Shown here: piece after piece, positions 23,775-36,372 of the stretch
How the letters are laid out: each line of letters begins with the position of its first letter
How positions within the stretch are numbered: position 1 is the first letter of the stretch
Assembly: GCA_963931865.1 (NCBI GenBank)
Contig: OZ007507.1
Span: forward strand, 7,747,847 to 7,811,846
Length of the DNA: 64,000 nucleotides
Source of the DNA: Axinella damicornis
Taxonomy: Eukaryota > Porifera > Demospongiae > Axinellida > Axinellidae
Reading direction: 5' to 3'
Translations under genes and position numbers: made by a program
The notes under the pieces: model-generated
What the model was told of the DNA's origin: nothing
Seen by the model: only the letters and a program-made list of their open reading frames with translations
The model's database searches: none

Positions 23775-24053
23775 AAAAGTCTTGTATTATGATAGCATAA
23801 TTGGGGTATAATAACTTTAGTGAGTAGTCCTCAAAAGCATGTTTACTCAACTCATGAGATAGAGGAAGTGATGTGTAAAATTAATGTCATGGGATGCAAT
23901 GGTCTGCAGTAACAGCTAGTCATGCTCAGGAATGCACTTAACACACAAGTCATGCGATGGTACATGTGCATTCGACTTGGCATTGACTGGGCAGTTAGAC
24001 AACTTAAGCCAGTGTGGTCAGTCAGCAGCAGTGGCGATTCTAGGAAAATCAAC

Positions 24054-24345
24054 GGGGGGGGGGGGGGGGGGGGGGCCAATACATACCTAGGCAAGGTAGC
24101 TAATAGAAAATTTTTCACCGAAGGCTTAATTTTTCAGTTATGATATCAGGACGGACTCTCGTGGCGTGCTTTGTACTGCAACTTCCAGATGTATGAGAAT
24201 CGATGTGGCAGAGAGAAGTAAGCTTAAGAATGCTCATGAACGTTACTTGTGCTAACCTCTTTTGCGCGTGCGCATACAAGCCCACACGCGTATACTTTAA
24301 ATTTCCTACGCGGATTTGAACAGGGGGGGGGGGGGGGGGGGGGGG
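24054..24345. repeat. Two poly-G tracts flanking a non-coding spacer
   Basis: Runs of about 22 G occur at 24054-24075 and 24325-24345, each beside sequence reading CACTGGTCAGCAGC or GTCAGCAGCAGTGGCGATTC. The outer flanks are inverse to each other (GTGGCGATTCTAGG and CCTAGAATCGCCAC), so this is a TIR element with G tracts just inside its ends. Confidence 0.55.
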
Positions 24346-24574
24346 CTGGGCCCCCCCAGGCTTCCCCCTAGAATCGCCACTGGTCAGCAGCTCAGACTCT
24401 TATTGTCTCCTTCATACGTAGCAGACAGTAACCTAACCACACCTTGCATGCACTTATAGGGAAGGTCCTCTCCACACTCACACACCCTTCCCCTTTGCCA
24501 TATATGCCAAGGAGGGACTGACTGACAATGATCACAAAGACGTTTGTATACATCAATATAATAATATAATGTAT

Positions 24575-24755
24575 GTAGCCCCGTTCCCAGTCCCATGCCC
24601 AGCTTTTCATCGCTTGCAGTACGGAAAAGTGGGGAGCTAGGGCCTGGTACCTGGAGACAGTAGCCTAACCACGTACCAGGCCCTCCCCACTTCTCCGTAT
24701 AATTATACTGCAAGCGATGAAAAGCTGGACGTGGGACTGGCTGGGAATGAGGCTA
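24575..24755. repeat. MULE-like palindromic MITE, compound copy
   Basis: The arms TAGCCCCGTTCCCAG and CTGGGAATGAGGCTA enclose two inverted cores with AGCTTTTCATCGCTTGCAGT. No clean target duplication was seen. Confidence 0.6.
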
Positions 24756-24777
24756 ATATGTACATGTACCACACACT

Positions 24778-25003
24778 TGCCAAGCTGTAGGGTCATATGA
24801 CACTGCCTGCTGGTGGCTATAGGGTCACATGACTGTGCCTGCAACTTGCTGTGTAGGGTCACATGACTGCCTACTACTTGCTGTGTAGGGTCACATGACT
24901 GGGCCTGCTACTTGCTGTGTAGGGTCGCATGACTGTGCCTACTACTTGCTGTGTAGGGCCACATGACTGTGCCTGCTACTTGCTGTGTAGGGTCACATTA
25001 CTG
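24778..25003. repeat. Minisatellite, about six units of about 40 bp
   Basis: The units contain TGCTGTGTAGGGTCACATGA and GACTGTGCCTGCTACTTG. From 25003 to 25560 I see nothing gene-like. Confidence 0.75.
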
Positions 25004-25682
25004 TGCATGTAAGGACATCGTACAGTATAATGTTCATGTAATGATGTGACTCCCACCCACGTTTTGGAAGGGTTGTAGTATGCGTGAGGGATAGGTACAG
25101 GGTCTAACTCCAGTCAGCTTGGAACATTTAAGAGACTAACCTGAAACTGAGCTGTTGCTAGTGTGAATGGCAACGGGATGCATGGTGAGACAAGAAGTTT
25201 GATTGGACAACTGGCCAGAACTGTACTCTCCTTACCTGGGCCGCTTGCATGCACAGGCTGAATGGGGCGAGTTGATTCCTGCCAGTCAACAAGTATGGTT
25301 AAACTTCCTATGGCATGCGTGGATCAGTGGAGCTATAAATTATAATAGAATCGTATAGCCACCTCGTTCATTGAACCTAATGCACCAGCCCAGTGCTCAC
25401 TTGTACTCGTAGGCTACCCAGACCATGTCTGTCTCGCTGTTCAAATTTTCAAGCAATGCAGTTTTAAACCTACACATGCTTCCCTGCTGAGACCAGAGTT
25501 AGCTAGGCTGTTCAGTGGACACACAGCTCTTGTCAATGAAACCACTTATGGACCCTCTGGCCACAAATTAAATTTTAGGGGTAGCCTCATCCCCAGCTCT
25601 GCCACATACTTGACCTTTGGAGAAAAGGTGGATGTGGCTAAGTTGGGAGGGCCTAGGGACAAGGCTAACTTCAAAAGTTATT

Positions 25683-26290
25683 TTTGTCTCGGCACTGAAG
25701 TGCCGAGACACAGTGCTGGATGTGTAGGTACGTGGTACGTACGTACGTACGTGGTACGTACGTCGCTTTTCGCAATGCGCCCGCGCAAGGTGCTGCATGC
25801 TCTACCCTCTTAATAGGGTGTCAAACGTATTTATAGCCTGCAAGTAGATCTTCAAAAGTGATTATGGGTTTGCATGGCTGCTCATGAATCCTCTTACCAA
25901 GACTGCTGCTACGTAGCTATAATACTTAATTCAGGACAATGAATACTCACTTATCCAGTGTGCTGCACTCAGCCATCCCAAGTGCATACTAACTCACTCA
26001 GCTCTAGCTAGCTATATAGATAAGTGCTGAAAAATTGGCCAAGGTGTGGACTAAACATCAAGCCCAGACACGACCATACTGCTTTCACCCTTTGGGTGAA
26101 CATTCCTGACCCACCCCTTGCTCACACAGAACCTCCAAGGATATTGACGCTCACTTAAGCTGAAAGTCTCATAGCTAACAGGTTATGCAGTCATAATAAA
26201 GGGTTAAGCAGCTGCCATGTCCTCTGCATGATTCTAGCTGATACCAAGTCATGCCGAGACACATCAAGTCTTTTAAAGACTCACTTGTTC
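25683..26290 (+). repeat. Hairpin-ended dispersed repeat, copy 2 (about 608 bp)
   Basis: One end is the perfect hairpin GTCTCGGCAC-TGAA-GTGCCGAGAC preceded by a T-run after A. The other end is a hairpin AGTCTTTTAAAGACT followed by CACTTG before T. The interior holds CCCTTTGGGTGAACATTCCTG and CAAGGATATTGACGCTCACT, conserved in the other copies. Ends of this type at an A/T junction resemble the Helitron-like family. From 26291 to 26900 no gene is supported. Confidence 0.7.
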
Positions 26291-26925
26291 TAACTATGGT
26301 CTGTGCCAAGATCACACCCACTCATGTGGTCTGGGCACAAGACTAAAAATAACCAAAGGGCAAAGGTACACACCTTACAGGACCACAGTGCAAACTAAGG
26401 GCAAATTAGAAGCCACAGGTACAGACATCAGCTCAATGTTGTACATGCAACAAACATCCTAGCACAAAACTGTTTCAAAATACCAGTGCAGTACTGTACA
26501 ACTGTATGACGCCGCTGATCACTGTGCATTGTGTACAATTTGTGATTAACTTGCAAGTTGCTAGTCGTAAAGATTAGCCTGCTGTTAACCAATATTCATC
26601 ACCTCCTCTCCACCCTGGAGTGGCTGGTTGCAGACCAACTTTCTTCAACCTTCTGCACAACAGACCTGAAGGAGGAAGTATTGACAGTTTCAACCACACA
26701 CTCAACTGCACGCAATCCCTAGTAGTTTCTCGGGTCAACATCCAGCGATCAGAAAGATGGAAGTACTTAAATTCTTGTTGAACACCTATAAAATACTTTA
26801 TACTCCATGGATACTGGGTTTCAGGTTGCTATGTCCAAGATCCATTTCAGATTTTGGCACATGCGCACTGACGAGAGAGTGAGCTGTGTGCATCTGTGGC
26901 ATTTAGATGGCGTAGGTGTCTTGTA

Positions 26926-27300
26926 GCCTCGTTCCCAGGCTGTTCCCACCGCCAGTAATTAATTGCTTCCAGTATGAAATATGGCGGGGGAAGGCCTGTG
27001 AGATCTGGTCACGTGCAATGACGTCAGGTAGACAGATGGTAGACACACAAGGGGCGGTGCCCAACCGTTATAATACCAGTCTCGCATCGATCTGTCCCCA
27101 GCGTTGTGAAAAACAAATAGTATCGATTGTCTGCCTTGCGAATGCTCTGACATACAGCCTTTGGACGGACAGTACAAGACAGGACGTCCAGATTCTTCGC
27201 TGGGCACCGCCCTCTGTGTGTCTACCATATGTCTACTTGATGGCATCGCACATGACCAGATCTCCCAGGCCTTCCCCCGCTGTATTTGGGGCGAGCCTGA
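26926..27300. repeat. MULE-like fold-back element
   Basis: It starts TAGCCTCGTTCCCAGGC. The blocks TGGTAGACACACA and GGGGCGGTGCCCA near 27030-27065 recur inverted at 27200-27230, and GAAGGCCTG recurs as CAGGCCTTC. A 226-codon plus-strand frame spans it, but the protein follows the symmetry and is not called a gene. Confidence 0.6.
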
Positions 27301-28416
27301 GCGAGCCCCACAGTCGTGCCCTTCAGGATGTCCGTCTGTCCAGTTGGTGTCTGTCCGATTTAGCGTATGACCGTACATCCAAGTGGAAAATCGTAATGTT
27401 GCGCCGCCCGCGCGCTGGATCAGCAGCACGCGCGTACAAGTCGCCCGCAGTCACGACAGTACTGAGTACTGTAGAGCCTGCTACCCTTTACGCCGGTACT
27501 ACAAACTACTACGTAGTACGTAGCTACTACAGACTTGCAGAGGTCAGCTGGAGGGACTCAAGTTGCCTAAGGCGTGTCTCAATCAATTTCGCGTAAGCAG
27601 ATAGATTACGGAATTACATTATTGATCCGCGGACGTACCTCGCGGCACAGTTGTGTTGTATGGAGTGCTGTGTGGCTCCTGTTTCTGTGATCCAACGTAT
27701 CAGTCTTCTGTTAGTCGTTTGTTTTTGACTATGATGAATGGCGTTTGAGTGTAGGAAAGAACAGTCTTCGTCCGCACTTGGTGTTGGCACAAGGGCTGTG
27801 AAAACTGCCAAGTGAATACGAGCGTCACGATAGTGTGAAGCTTTAATGGCTTTTGCGGGTACGAAAACCTACCCATCTCGGAACTTTTGGTTGCTCTCTG
27901 CGTTCATTTATGAATGCTTGAGGTGATGCAGGGTGGAAACACTGTCCAGGATCAACTTGGAGTGCGAAGTAAGTTGATGAATATTTAATTAGTACAGTTC
28001 AGGCTAGTAAATTCATGCAAATCCGTTCGTATCTCTCGAGGGCTTATCTCTGTGCAGCGTTTCCAGTTGATTCATGCTTCTTCGTGTTGTGCTGATTCCA
28101 TTGGTGTCCGTTTTCTTGGCATTTGTACACGATTTCGTACCCGCAAAAGCAAAAATAAAGTTAAGGCAATTAAACTTTGACCCCACCCAATTATGTACAT
28201 GTAAGCATGTTACCATGGTAACGCTTGTTAATAATAATCTACAATCTATTTCCTACTTTGTTAGTAGGTGATTGTTGAGTTAGACCATGCACTTTGTCTT
28301 CAGCAGCAGCTTTTCTGAGTCCATATTGCCTCCTTTCTTGCTATTAGAGCACTTGCGAAACTGCCTTAAGTGACCTGAGGAGAGATTCTCTCGGGGTACT
28401 CCTCTCAGGTACAGTG

Positions 28417-28524
28417 TAGCGTCATTCCCAGACCCACGCCCAGCTTTTCATTGCTTGCCGTTCGTACGTCACTTGCACTAGGGCAAGCAACGAAAAGCTG
28501 GGCGTGGGACTGGGAACGAGGCTA
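28417..28524. repeat. MULE-like palindromic MITE
   Basis: The arms TAGCGTCATTCCCAGACCC and GGACTGGGAACGAGGCTA enclose inverted CACGCCCAGCTTTTCATTGC cores. No target duplication is visible. From 27600 to 28400 only a short inverted motif (TTTTGCGGGTACGAAA) was noticed. Confidence 0.65.
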
Positions 28525-29109
28525 CCACGAACTTGAAACTGCAGCTGCAGACCGTCAAATTCTGATGAACGACAATTATAATTGGCTACATCGCAGGCCC
28601 CACCCCCAGCTTCCCCTATTAGCTGCGCCGCGCCGCCGGGGCCTACCAGCCTACGATCACTCAGAGAATGATTATTGGCATCATGGATAATATGTTGGCA
28701 TGCAGTACGTCAGTTTGTCAGGTGAGCCCCACAATGCCCTGCATTCTCCTAGTTATACTGGAATCAATCAAATACTGGCGATGGGGATGGCCTGAGAATG
28801 AGGCTAGGTGTCTTGCCTGTGAATGTTATGAACACACCATCTAGCGGCAAGCAACCTGAAAATCTCAGTACACGTTTTACATGTAGAATAATCATGTTTG
28901 ACCATAGATTTTGGTTCATAACATCATTACAGCAGTTCCTCACCTCCGCTGTTGAGATTCCTCCTCTCCTCCCTCCTCTCCCCCCTCCTCGTCTGCAGCT
29001 GCTCAAACATATCATCCTTCCACCTGTCAGGACTCCTCCTCCACCCCTGCAATCAGGGATCAGAGAGACCAGTTTTTCAGAAGCCCTTCACATGGCAACT
29101 GACACCCCC

Positions 29110-30170
29110 ACAGACCACTACTTGCAGAACCCCAGCCAACTTTCAGGTACCTCCCACTCCATGAGGGACCCTAGCCTACTCTCAGGCACCTCCCACTTTG
29201 TGACTGAACCCAGCCTGCCTCAGGGTAGCTCCCTCTCTATGAGGGACCCCACAGGCACCTGCCACTTTGTGACGGACCCCAGCCTTCCCACGGGTATATA
29301 GCTCCCACTCAAGGGACCCCAGCCTTCCCCCGGGTAGCTCCCACTCAAGGGACCTGACCGACCCCAGCCTTCCCACGGGTAGCTCCCATTCAAGGGACCC
29401 CAGAGGCACTTCCCACTTTGTGACGGACCCCGGCCTTCCCATGGGTAGCTCCCACTTGACAGACCTGACGGACCCCGGCCTTCCCATCGGTAGCTCCCAC
29501 TCAAGGGACCCCAGAGGCACTTCCCACTTTGTGACGGACCCCAGTCTTCCCATGGGCACCCACTTGACGGACCTGACGGACTCCGGCCTTCAAATGGGTA
29601 GCTCCCACTCAAGGGACCCCAGAGGCACTTCCCACTTTGTGACGGACCCCGGCCTTCCCACGGGTAGCTCCCACTTGACGGACCTGATGGACCCTGTCCT
29701 TCCCATGGGTAGCTCCCACTCAAGGGACCCCAGAGGTACTTCCCACTTTGTGACGGACCCCGCCCTACCCACGGGTAGCTCCCACTCAAGGGACCCCAGA
29801 GGCACTTCCCACTTTGTGACGAACCCCGGCCTTCCCACAGGTAGCTCCCACTCGACGGACCTGACGGACCCCGGCCTTCCCATGGGTAGCTCCCACTCAA
29901 GGGGCACTTCCCACTTTATGACGGACCCCGGCCTTCCCACGGGTAGCTCCCACTCGACGGACCTGACGGACCCCGGCCTTCCCATGGGTAGCTCCCACTC
30001 AAGGGACCCCAGAGGCACTTCCCACTTTGTGACGGACCCCGGCCTTCCCACGGGTAGCTCCCACTTGACGGACCTGACGGACCCCGGCCTTCAAATGGGT
30101 AGCTCCCACTCAAGGGACCCCAGAGGCACTTCCCACTTTGTGACGGACCCCGGCCTTCCCACGGGTAGCT
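29110..30170 (+). repeat. Coding minisatellite, 37-residue (111-bp) composite unit
   Basis: The units read TDPGLPTGSSHLTDL plus TDPGLPMGSSHSRDPRGTSH and FV, with losses and fusions. Frames on both strands are open for hundreds of codons because the unit lacks stops in several frames. The plus frame that continues into the KNYQ block is taken as real. A TATA insertion near 29292-29297 shifts the frame once. Confidence 0.8.
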
Positions 30171-31907
30171 CCGACTTTGTGATGGGAAACGTGCCGCTTC
30201 CCAGCATTGTGATTGACCCACAGCTACACATTCACCCCCATTCACACTTGAATTCGGGACAGCTAATTTCAGAACTTGAGCAACTTGTTGATGGTATTAC
30301 CTCCATGGAGGTGGACAGTACTATTATAGTAATGGGGCCACACAGTCAGAGTGAAGATGCAAGTTATTCCTGTACTGAAGACACAGACGGTAGCAAAAGG
30401 TGTCACTCCCAAGGTGAGGCACTAACTACAGCTGAAATAAGCCATAACCAAACTCTGAATCGGAAACATGCAGAGCGGACTTCACCCTTCCCATCTCCAT
30501 TAAAGCTAACAAAGTCACCTGCACCTAAACGGGTAAGACGACCTCGAACAGGAACAGAGCAACAACTGACCTCAGAGCCAGCTTTGCACAGATTTAGTGA
30601 TGGAAGGATGTGCCTGTTGATAATGCCTCCCGGCCAGACCAACATCCATATAGTGCTTCCCTTAAAGATAAAACCCTATCAGATTTCTTGATGAGCGAAG
30701 AAGAAGCAGAGGCTCTAACAGAGTTAAAGGATGAGATAAACACTTACATGTTTCAAAAGGTGACAGTAAACAACAAGAAGCCTAAAAAAAACATTCCTGA
30801 ACATCCAAGATTATTTCTCAGTCACAAGACCAAACCATACTGAGAAGTCTAATGTGCTTTACTTGAAAATCATGGATGCTATAGCTGACAGTAAAGATAC
30901 AATGATGGCAATGCTACATGACCTCCACAAGCAGTACATAGAAGAACAACACCAGCAGTGGTTGCTTGTTGAGGGAGATGCCAAAGTGTATGAAATCCTC
31001 AAGGCTTTGAAGTTTGAGTATGGGGAGGAGTTAAAATGGCTTATATTTATTATCCCTTACCCTGGTGACTGGCACATGTTGAAAAACTATCAGTCCGCTC
31101 TCATGGCTGCATGTTGCGATGCAGGGTTAAAGGCTTTAGCGAATGCTTCTGGGTACCCATTGGCTCAATTACAGGGCTTCAGCAACTTCAAGAGAACCCA
31201 TCACTTTCTTTAGAAGTATGGGAGGCGGTATACAGAGCGATGCTAGCCAAATTCTTTGAAGCCAAGGACACCAAGACATCCAACACTCTACAACAAAAGA
31301 TCATAGAATCGCTGGAAGCACTCAACCCCATGCCAGACTCTGAAAGAAACTTTTCTAAAGCTTTCAACTCAAAACTAGCTGACATCAACAAAACCATCGG
31401 GGCTCTGGCAACAGAATTTTCTCTATTCGTTAAGAAAAGGGCAGATGAGGATGACACATGGAAGTTCTGGCAATTTGTGTTTCAGGATGCCATGGCTTAT
31501 GTTGGACAGTTCCTTGCAATGCGAAGTGGAGACTGGTACCTACGACTGGCAAGTGTTAAACTTATATTATGGCCCCAGACTTCACTGCCTTCGACCACTC
31601 TACTTACCAGAAAGTTATCTCACAACATTTAGCCTACATCTCATGCATGCCACCACCAATACTAGCAATGTTTCAGCAAGGAGCCTTTGTGGTTAGTGTT
31701 TGTGGCAGAACATGGCATTCTGTGGCCATTGATGAGGCACATGAAATGCTCATCAATAAACAGTGCAAAACATCTTTGAGCAGACCAACAGAAGACTACA
31801 TCAATCGTGTTGCTCACTACATTTCCTACCGGACGAAAGCGTTAGAAAACCTAAGGCACCAACTATTCCCTGAAGCAACATCCAAGTTGTTAACTGTGGA
31901 ATCACCA

Positions 31908-32513
31908 TCAATACATTAAGATTTTACGTGTCTGTGTGTCTGTGTGTCTGTGTGTGTGTCTGTGAGTGACGGAAGTGGGATGTTCGTGGGGCGGGACTAG
32001 ACTATAGTGACGCGCGACCTTCGTACTTTAATTTTTTTACTGAACCTCGAACTCCGTGAAGAATGTTCGAGAACATTGCCATTGGGCCCGGGGCATGGGC
32101 TGGAATCCAGTATGCAGTCGGGGAGCAGCAGTCGAAGCGGACGCAATCGGGCGAGCAGTAGTTGAAGCGGACGCAATCGGGGAGCAGCAGTCGAAGCGGA
32201 CGAGATCGGGAGCAGCAGCTGATCGTGAAAGCAGCGAGCAGCAGCTGATCGTGAAAGCAGCGAGCAGCAGCTGAAGCGGGCGCAATCGGGGAGCAGCAGC
32301 TGGAGGCGGAGGCAAACGGGGAGCAGCAGTGGAAGCGGATGCTGCAATCGTGCCCGCGAGAAGCAGCTGAAGCAAACGCAAGCGGCAAGCAGCAGCTGAA
32401 GCGGACGCAATCGGGGAGAAGCAGCTCTTCAGAGAGCTGTCCGGCGCCGGATTACGCACGGTAGGCGAACAAGGGGGAAGTAGCTGAGCGAGCGAAGCGA
32501 GCTCAGCTACTTG
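31908..32513 (+). mobile_element. Helitron-like non-autonomous element, copy 3 (606 bp), inside the large gene
   Basis: It starts TCAATACATTAAGATTTT after an A and ends with the hairpin and CTTG before T, like 17281-17788. Removing exactly this stretch rejoins TCACCA to TTTTCATTAAACAG and gives SPFSLNRNDHKFEQN in one frame, so both ends are supported by the host gene. Internal tandem units contain AGCAGCAGCTGAAGCGGACG. Confidence 0.7.
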
Positions 32514-34787
32514 TTTTCATTAAACAGAAACGACCACAAGTTTGAACAGAATTAAAGGTGCAGGTAGAAACCATACAGTCCATTTCCCTATTCGAAACAA
32601 CAATCATAAACCGTGGGCTGTTCAACCCCTTTACCAACCAAAAAGCAACCCAACAGCAATCCCATGACCTGTTGAATTTCAGACAGATCGGTCAAGAGGA
32701 TTATGAACTTAGGATAGCCAACTTCATCCTAAGACAGCCCAGTGTTGAAGCTCCAAACAGGAATTGTCGCATGCAAACATTTTCAGTGAGGCAGGTTAAA
32801 ACAAGAAGGGTATCGCAGTTGGAAAAAGACAAATGTCTTATTATTGCAGCCATGAAAAAGAAAATGCAGTATTCTAAAAAAACTGGCAGGCCTATAGACA
32901 AGCCAGGAGAACAGCTGCTTGAATACCCTGTTGCATTATGCGACCACGATGGCAAACTACTCAAGGGTCAAAAGAGCTACACCACCAACTCATTGGAAGC
33001 TAGATACAAGACATCACAGCCACCTGTCTTTACTGCAGCACTTCCTACAGGCTGGAGGCCCCAATGCTCTCTAATTGAGGGAATGTTTTTAATCAACACA
33101 ACGCCTCTCAGCAGCCACAAAACAATTTCAGACTATGCAAAGTTTCTTTTGAAAAGGTATGTTGTATCTCAATTCAGTCGAGGAAGCGAGGAAGTACATG
33201 ACCACCCGGGGCATGTAATGAACACTCCAAAGTTTTTTGAACATCAGCGGCGAGATGCGTCAGCAACAGTTACATTAGGGCATTGCTGTGATGAAGTGAC
33301 ATCAAATACCAAAATACCACCTCGAAAATGGAGAGAAAATTGCCGTGAGTGTAAACAAAGCCTAGTCCGATTTGTTGGAACATACTTCCTCAACAACATA
33401 GGCACTTATCTTCAGCCTCAGCAGACCCTCTATGTAGCAGGAGCATATGATGGAGTCGAGGTGGATACAGCTTGGTTCGTCCGGGGAAACAACTGCAAAC
33501 AACCAGACCCTGCATTCTCTGAAGAAACAGACATAAGGTTATGGCTTCATGCTAGGAAAACCAGTTGTGCTAACATCTTGATCATGTCCCCAGATACAGA
33601 TGTGTATCATATTGGGCTTCCGCTAAAAATGTGTGACACAAAAACAAATAATTTTGCAAGTAAATGCAGTCAATTCCCGCCAGCTAAGACTGTTGAACCT
33701 TACCGCTTTGGTTCAGGCATTGTGTAACGACCCTGACCTAGCACACATCAATCCTAGCCTTCGGCCGCAGATACTACAAACCTTGTTTGTAGTTTCAGGT
33801 TGTGATTATATCTAGCAGACTTGGAAAAGCAACCTTTCTCAGATATTTCTATCAGTATGCATCATTATCGTCTGGAGATGAAACAACTCCTGGAACCTTA
33901 GCAGATACAGCCTTACAAGATGAGGTCTACCAGCAAGGATACTTATCCTTTATCCGTTTAATTGGTACTGTTTACTTCAAGAAGCATTCAAGTGGCTTTG
34001 AAACACCATCACCAGCTGCTCATTTCAAAAAGTTCAGTGATCCTAGCCTCACAGTGCAACAACAGCATTCGAGATGGCTTGAAGACAAAAGGCAAAATAT
34101 TTGGGATCGAACTGCTTTTGAAAACGAGATGATTCCCTCTGACGAGGCCTTGCTACTTCATTCATGCTGGGTTGTTCACATGTGGCAGCAAGCTGATCGC
34201 AACACTATGACCCTTGAACCAATCACACAGTGTGGCTGGTCTCTCAACAATGGCGAACTTACTGTGTGATTTGGGACAGTTAGAGCAATGTCACCGCAGT
34301 TCGTCAAAGGGTGACTTCACTGCTAAGAGGGTGCAGGTGCACCACAGGATGTACCGGACTATGTGGCTGCAGAAGGAAAAAGATTCAATGCTCAATAGGA
34401 TGCCCGTGCATTACCTGTTCCAACACAGAGGAGGTTATACAACAAGATGAGATGGCTGAAATAGCTCTTGAAGAAGAGTCAGATATTGAGGTACATGACA
34501 CAGAAGATATAATTGACCAGATTTTCGGGAAAGGAGAAGGCAGAGAGGTATTGGAGATAGATGAGACTGACAGTAGTGATTCAGAGGATCTATGATACAT
34601 CAATATTTGAACTCATTTAATTTGTCCATCACTCTATACAATGTCATGTATGACAATGGTTTGTTATGTACACATGCAGATTGCAATGTTAATAATTATG
34701 ACATTATAGATTTTATGACATTGTAGTGATATCCTGACAAACATCTGCTTATAATACTCCACTGGTAGTGCTATAGCATCACTAGCC

Positions 34788-35105
34788 TCGTTCCCAGGCC
34801 TGCGTGCTGCTTTCGGTTGCACGAAAGGACGCAAAGGGCCTGGTAAGTTTCCTCACGTGCATGACGTTGAGGGTAGAAAGGTGAAGGAAAGGATATAACT
34901 CTTTAGGGCCCAAATTTCTTTCTCTAGGTCATTTTCTACTGCGGAGCTCAGACACGGCCATGCTGTTTGCACCCTCTGGGTGCACCCACCCACCTCCCCC
35001 TGTCCTGCCCTTTCTCCTGTCGCAGAACCTATCTCCCAAGGACATTGCCGGAAGTCACATGATGAAGCTGAAAGTATTATGACGACATTTGTGCTATGGG
35101 CCCTA
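34788..35105 (-). repeat. Fragments of MULE-like and piggyBac-like repeats
   Basis: A TAGCCTCGTTCCCAGGCC arm is followed by inverted sequence related to the interior of 54257-55195 (CACCCTCTGGGTGCACCCAC and CAAGGACATTGCCGG). From 34597 to 34787 the DNA is a diverged duplicate of 38990-39040 joined to 40011-40110. Confidence 0.55.
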
Positions 35106-35483
35106 AAGCAGCAAGAAGAGCTAAGGTAGAGTAGCTACTACTAACGCGAAGGGTGAACCAGAACTGAAAAATATTGTCACCAAGCAAGCTGCGAAGGGTG
35201 AACCAGAACTGTTGTCACTAAGCAAGCTACGGTAACGCGCATTCGCTATGTTCATTGGTAGAGGAATGTGCAATGAAATTCCAGGTTTGTATGATAAAAT
35301 CAGTATCACCATAGTACCAAACTATACCGGAAACGTATCACTCGTTTATCGCCTTCGGCACTCGTAACAATACTACGGCAACAAACTCGTGATATTTTCC
35401 GGTATAGCTTGGTACTATGGTGAGAGTCGGTAGACTCTGTATGTAGGGATACGACGTACACGCAAATACATGCCAAAGTAATA

Positions 35484-36109
35484 ACAAGTGAGTCTTTAAA
35501 AGACTTGATGTGTCTCGGCACGACTTGGTATCAGCTAGAATCATGCAGAATACATGGCAGCTGCTTAACCCTTTATTATGACTGCAAAACCTGTTAGCTA
35601 CGAGACTTTCAGCTCAAGTGAGCGTCAATATCCTTGGAGGTTCTGTGTGAGCAAGGGGTGGGTCAGGAATGTTCACCCAAAGGGTGAAAGCAGTATGGTC
35701 GTGTCTGGGCTTGATGTTTAGTCAACACCTTGGCCAATTCTTTCAGCACTTATCTATAGGCCTATAGCTAGCTAGCTAGAGCTGAGTGAGCTTTAGTATG
35801 CACTTGGGATGGCTGAGTGCAGCACACTGGATGGGCCGGTGAGTATTCATTGTCCTGAATTAAGTATTAGAGCTACATAGCAGCAGTCTTGGTAAGAGGA
35901 TTCATGAGCAGCCATTCAAACCCATAATCAATTTTGAAGATCTACTTGCAGGCTATAAATACGTTTGACACCCTATTAAGGGTGTACAGCATGCATGCAG
36001 CACTTGCGCGGGCGCATTGCGAAAAGCGACGTACCACGTACGTACGTACGCACGTACGTACGTACCTACGCATCCAGCACTGTGTCTCGGCACTTCGGTG
36101 CCGAGACAA
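35484..36109 (-). repeat. Hairpin-ended dispersed repeat, copy 3
   Basis: A full-length inverse of 25683-26290, with ACGTACGTACG-rich sequence near the GTCTCGGCAC hairpin. Its end abuts the fold-back element that follows. Confidence 0.7.
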
Positions 36110-36372
36110 AAAAACATTTAAAATGTAACAGGATGTAGGGATACCAGAACCACAAAAAGTAAGGAAACAAGGTAGGGATGATCACACAAAACAGTGAAGT
36201 ATACAACCCCCTACAGAGATCTTTTTCCATAATACGTGTATAATGAAAAAAGATATGTAGGGGGATTGTATACTTCACTGTTTTGTGTGATCATCCCTAC
36301 CTTGTTTCCTTACTTTTGTGGTTCTGGTATCCCTACATCCTGTTACATTTTAAATGTTTTTTATTACTTGTT
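36110..36372. mobile_element. About 263-bp near-perfect palindrome
   Basis: The arms contain ATGTAACAGGATGTAGGG and its exact inverse and meet near 36240. A sister copy is at 38680-38965. The mirrored small frames on both strands are symmetry artefacts. Confidence 0.75.

Larger units (their letters stand above)
28999..34596 (+). pseudogene. Large frame-broken gene: coding minisatellite, KNYQ block, SPDTDV nuclease-like block, C-terminal CXC
   Basis: A pyrimidine-rich acceptor (CTCCTCGTCTGCAG) opens the exon. In order come a 37-residue repeat region (29110-30170), a lysine-rich linker, YPGDWHMLKNYQ (about 31057-31095), a helical block, GRPIDKPGEQLLEYPVALCD, ADT/TDIRLWLHARK, SPDTDVYHIGLP (about 33588-33623), VSGCDYI and GKATFLRYF. 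It ends in a cysteine cluster, GCRCTTGCTGLCGCRRKKIQ and CSIGCPCITC, resembling a CXC/tesmin fold, and an acidic tail stopping at 34595. I recall uncharacterised cnidarian and sponge proteins with this order. SPDTDV followed by GCDYI is reminiscent of PIN/XPG-type nucleases. Frame changes occur near 29295, 30650, 30841, 31213, 31553, 32545, 33640, 33815 and 34300, and a Helitron-like element splits it at 31908. It was probably a transposon-borne or amplified gene, now broken. Confidence 0.65.

Noticed and set aside
26916..27596. 226-codon plus-strand open frame
   Set aside because: It spans a fold-back element, and its first half mirrors the minus-strand frame. There are no recognisable domains.
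29182..30245. Long minus-strand frames of Gly/Trp/Glu-rich protein
   Set aside because: They are shadows of the 111-bp coding minisatellite; only the plus frame continues into conserved blocks.
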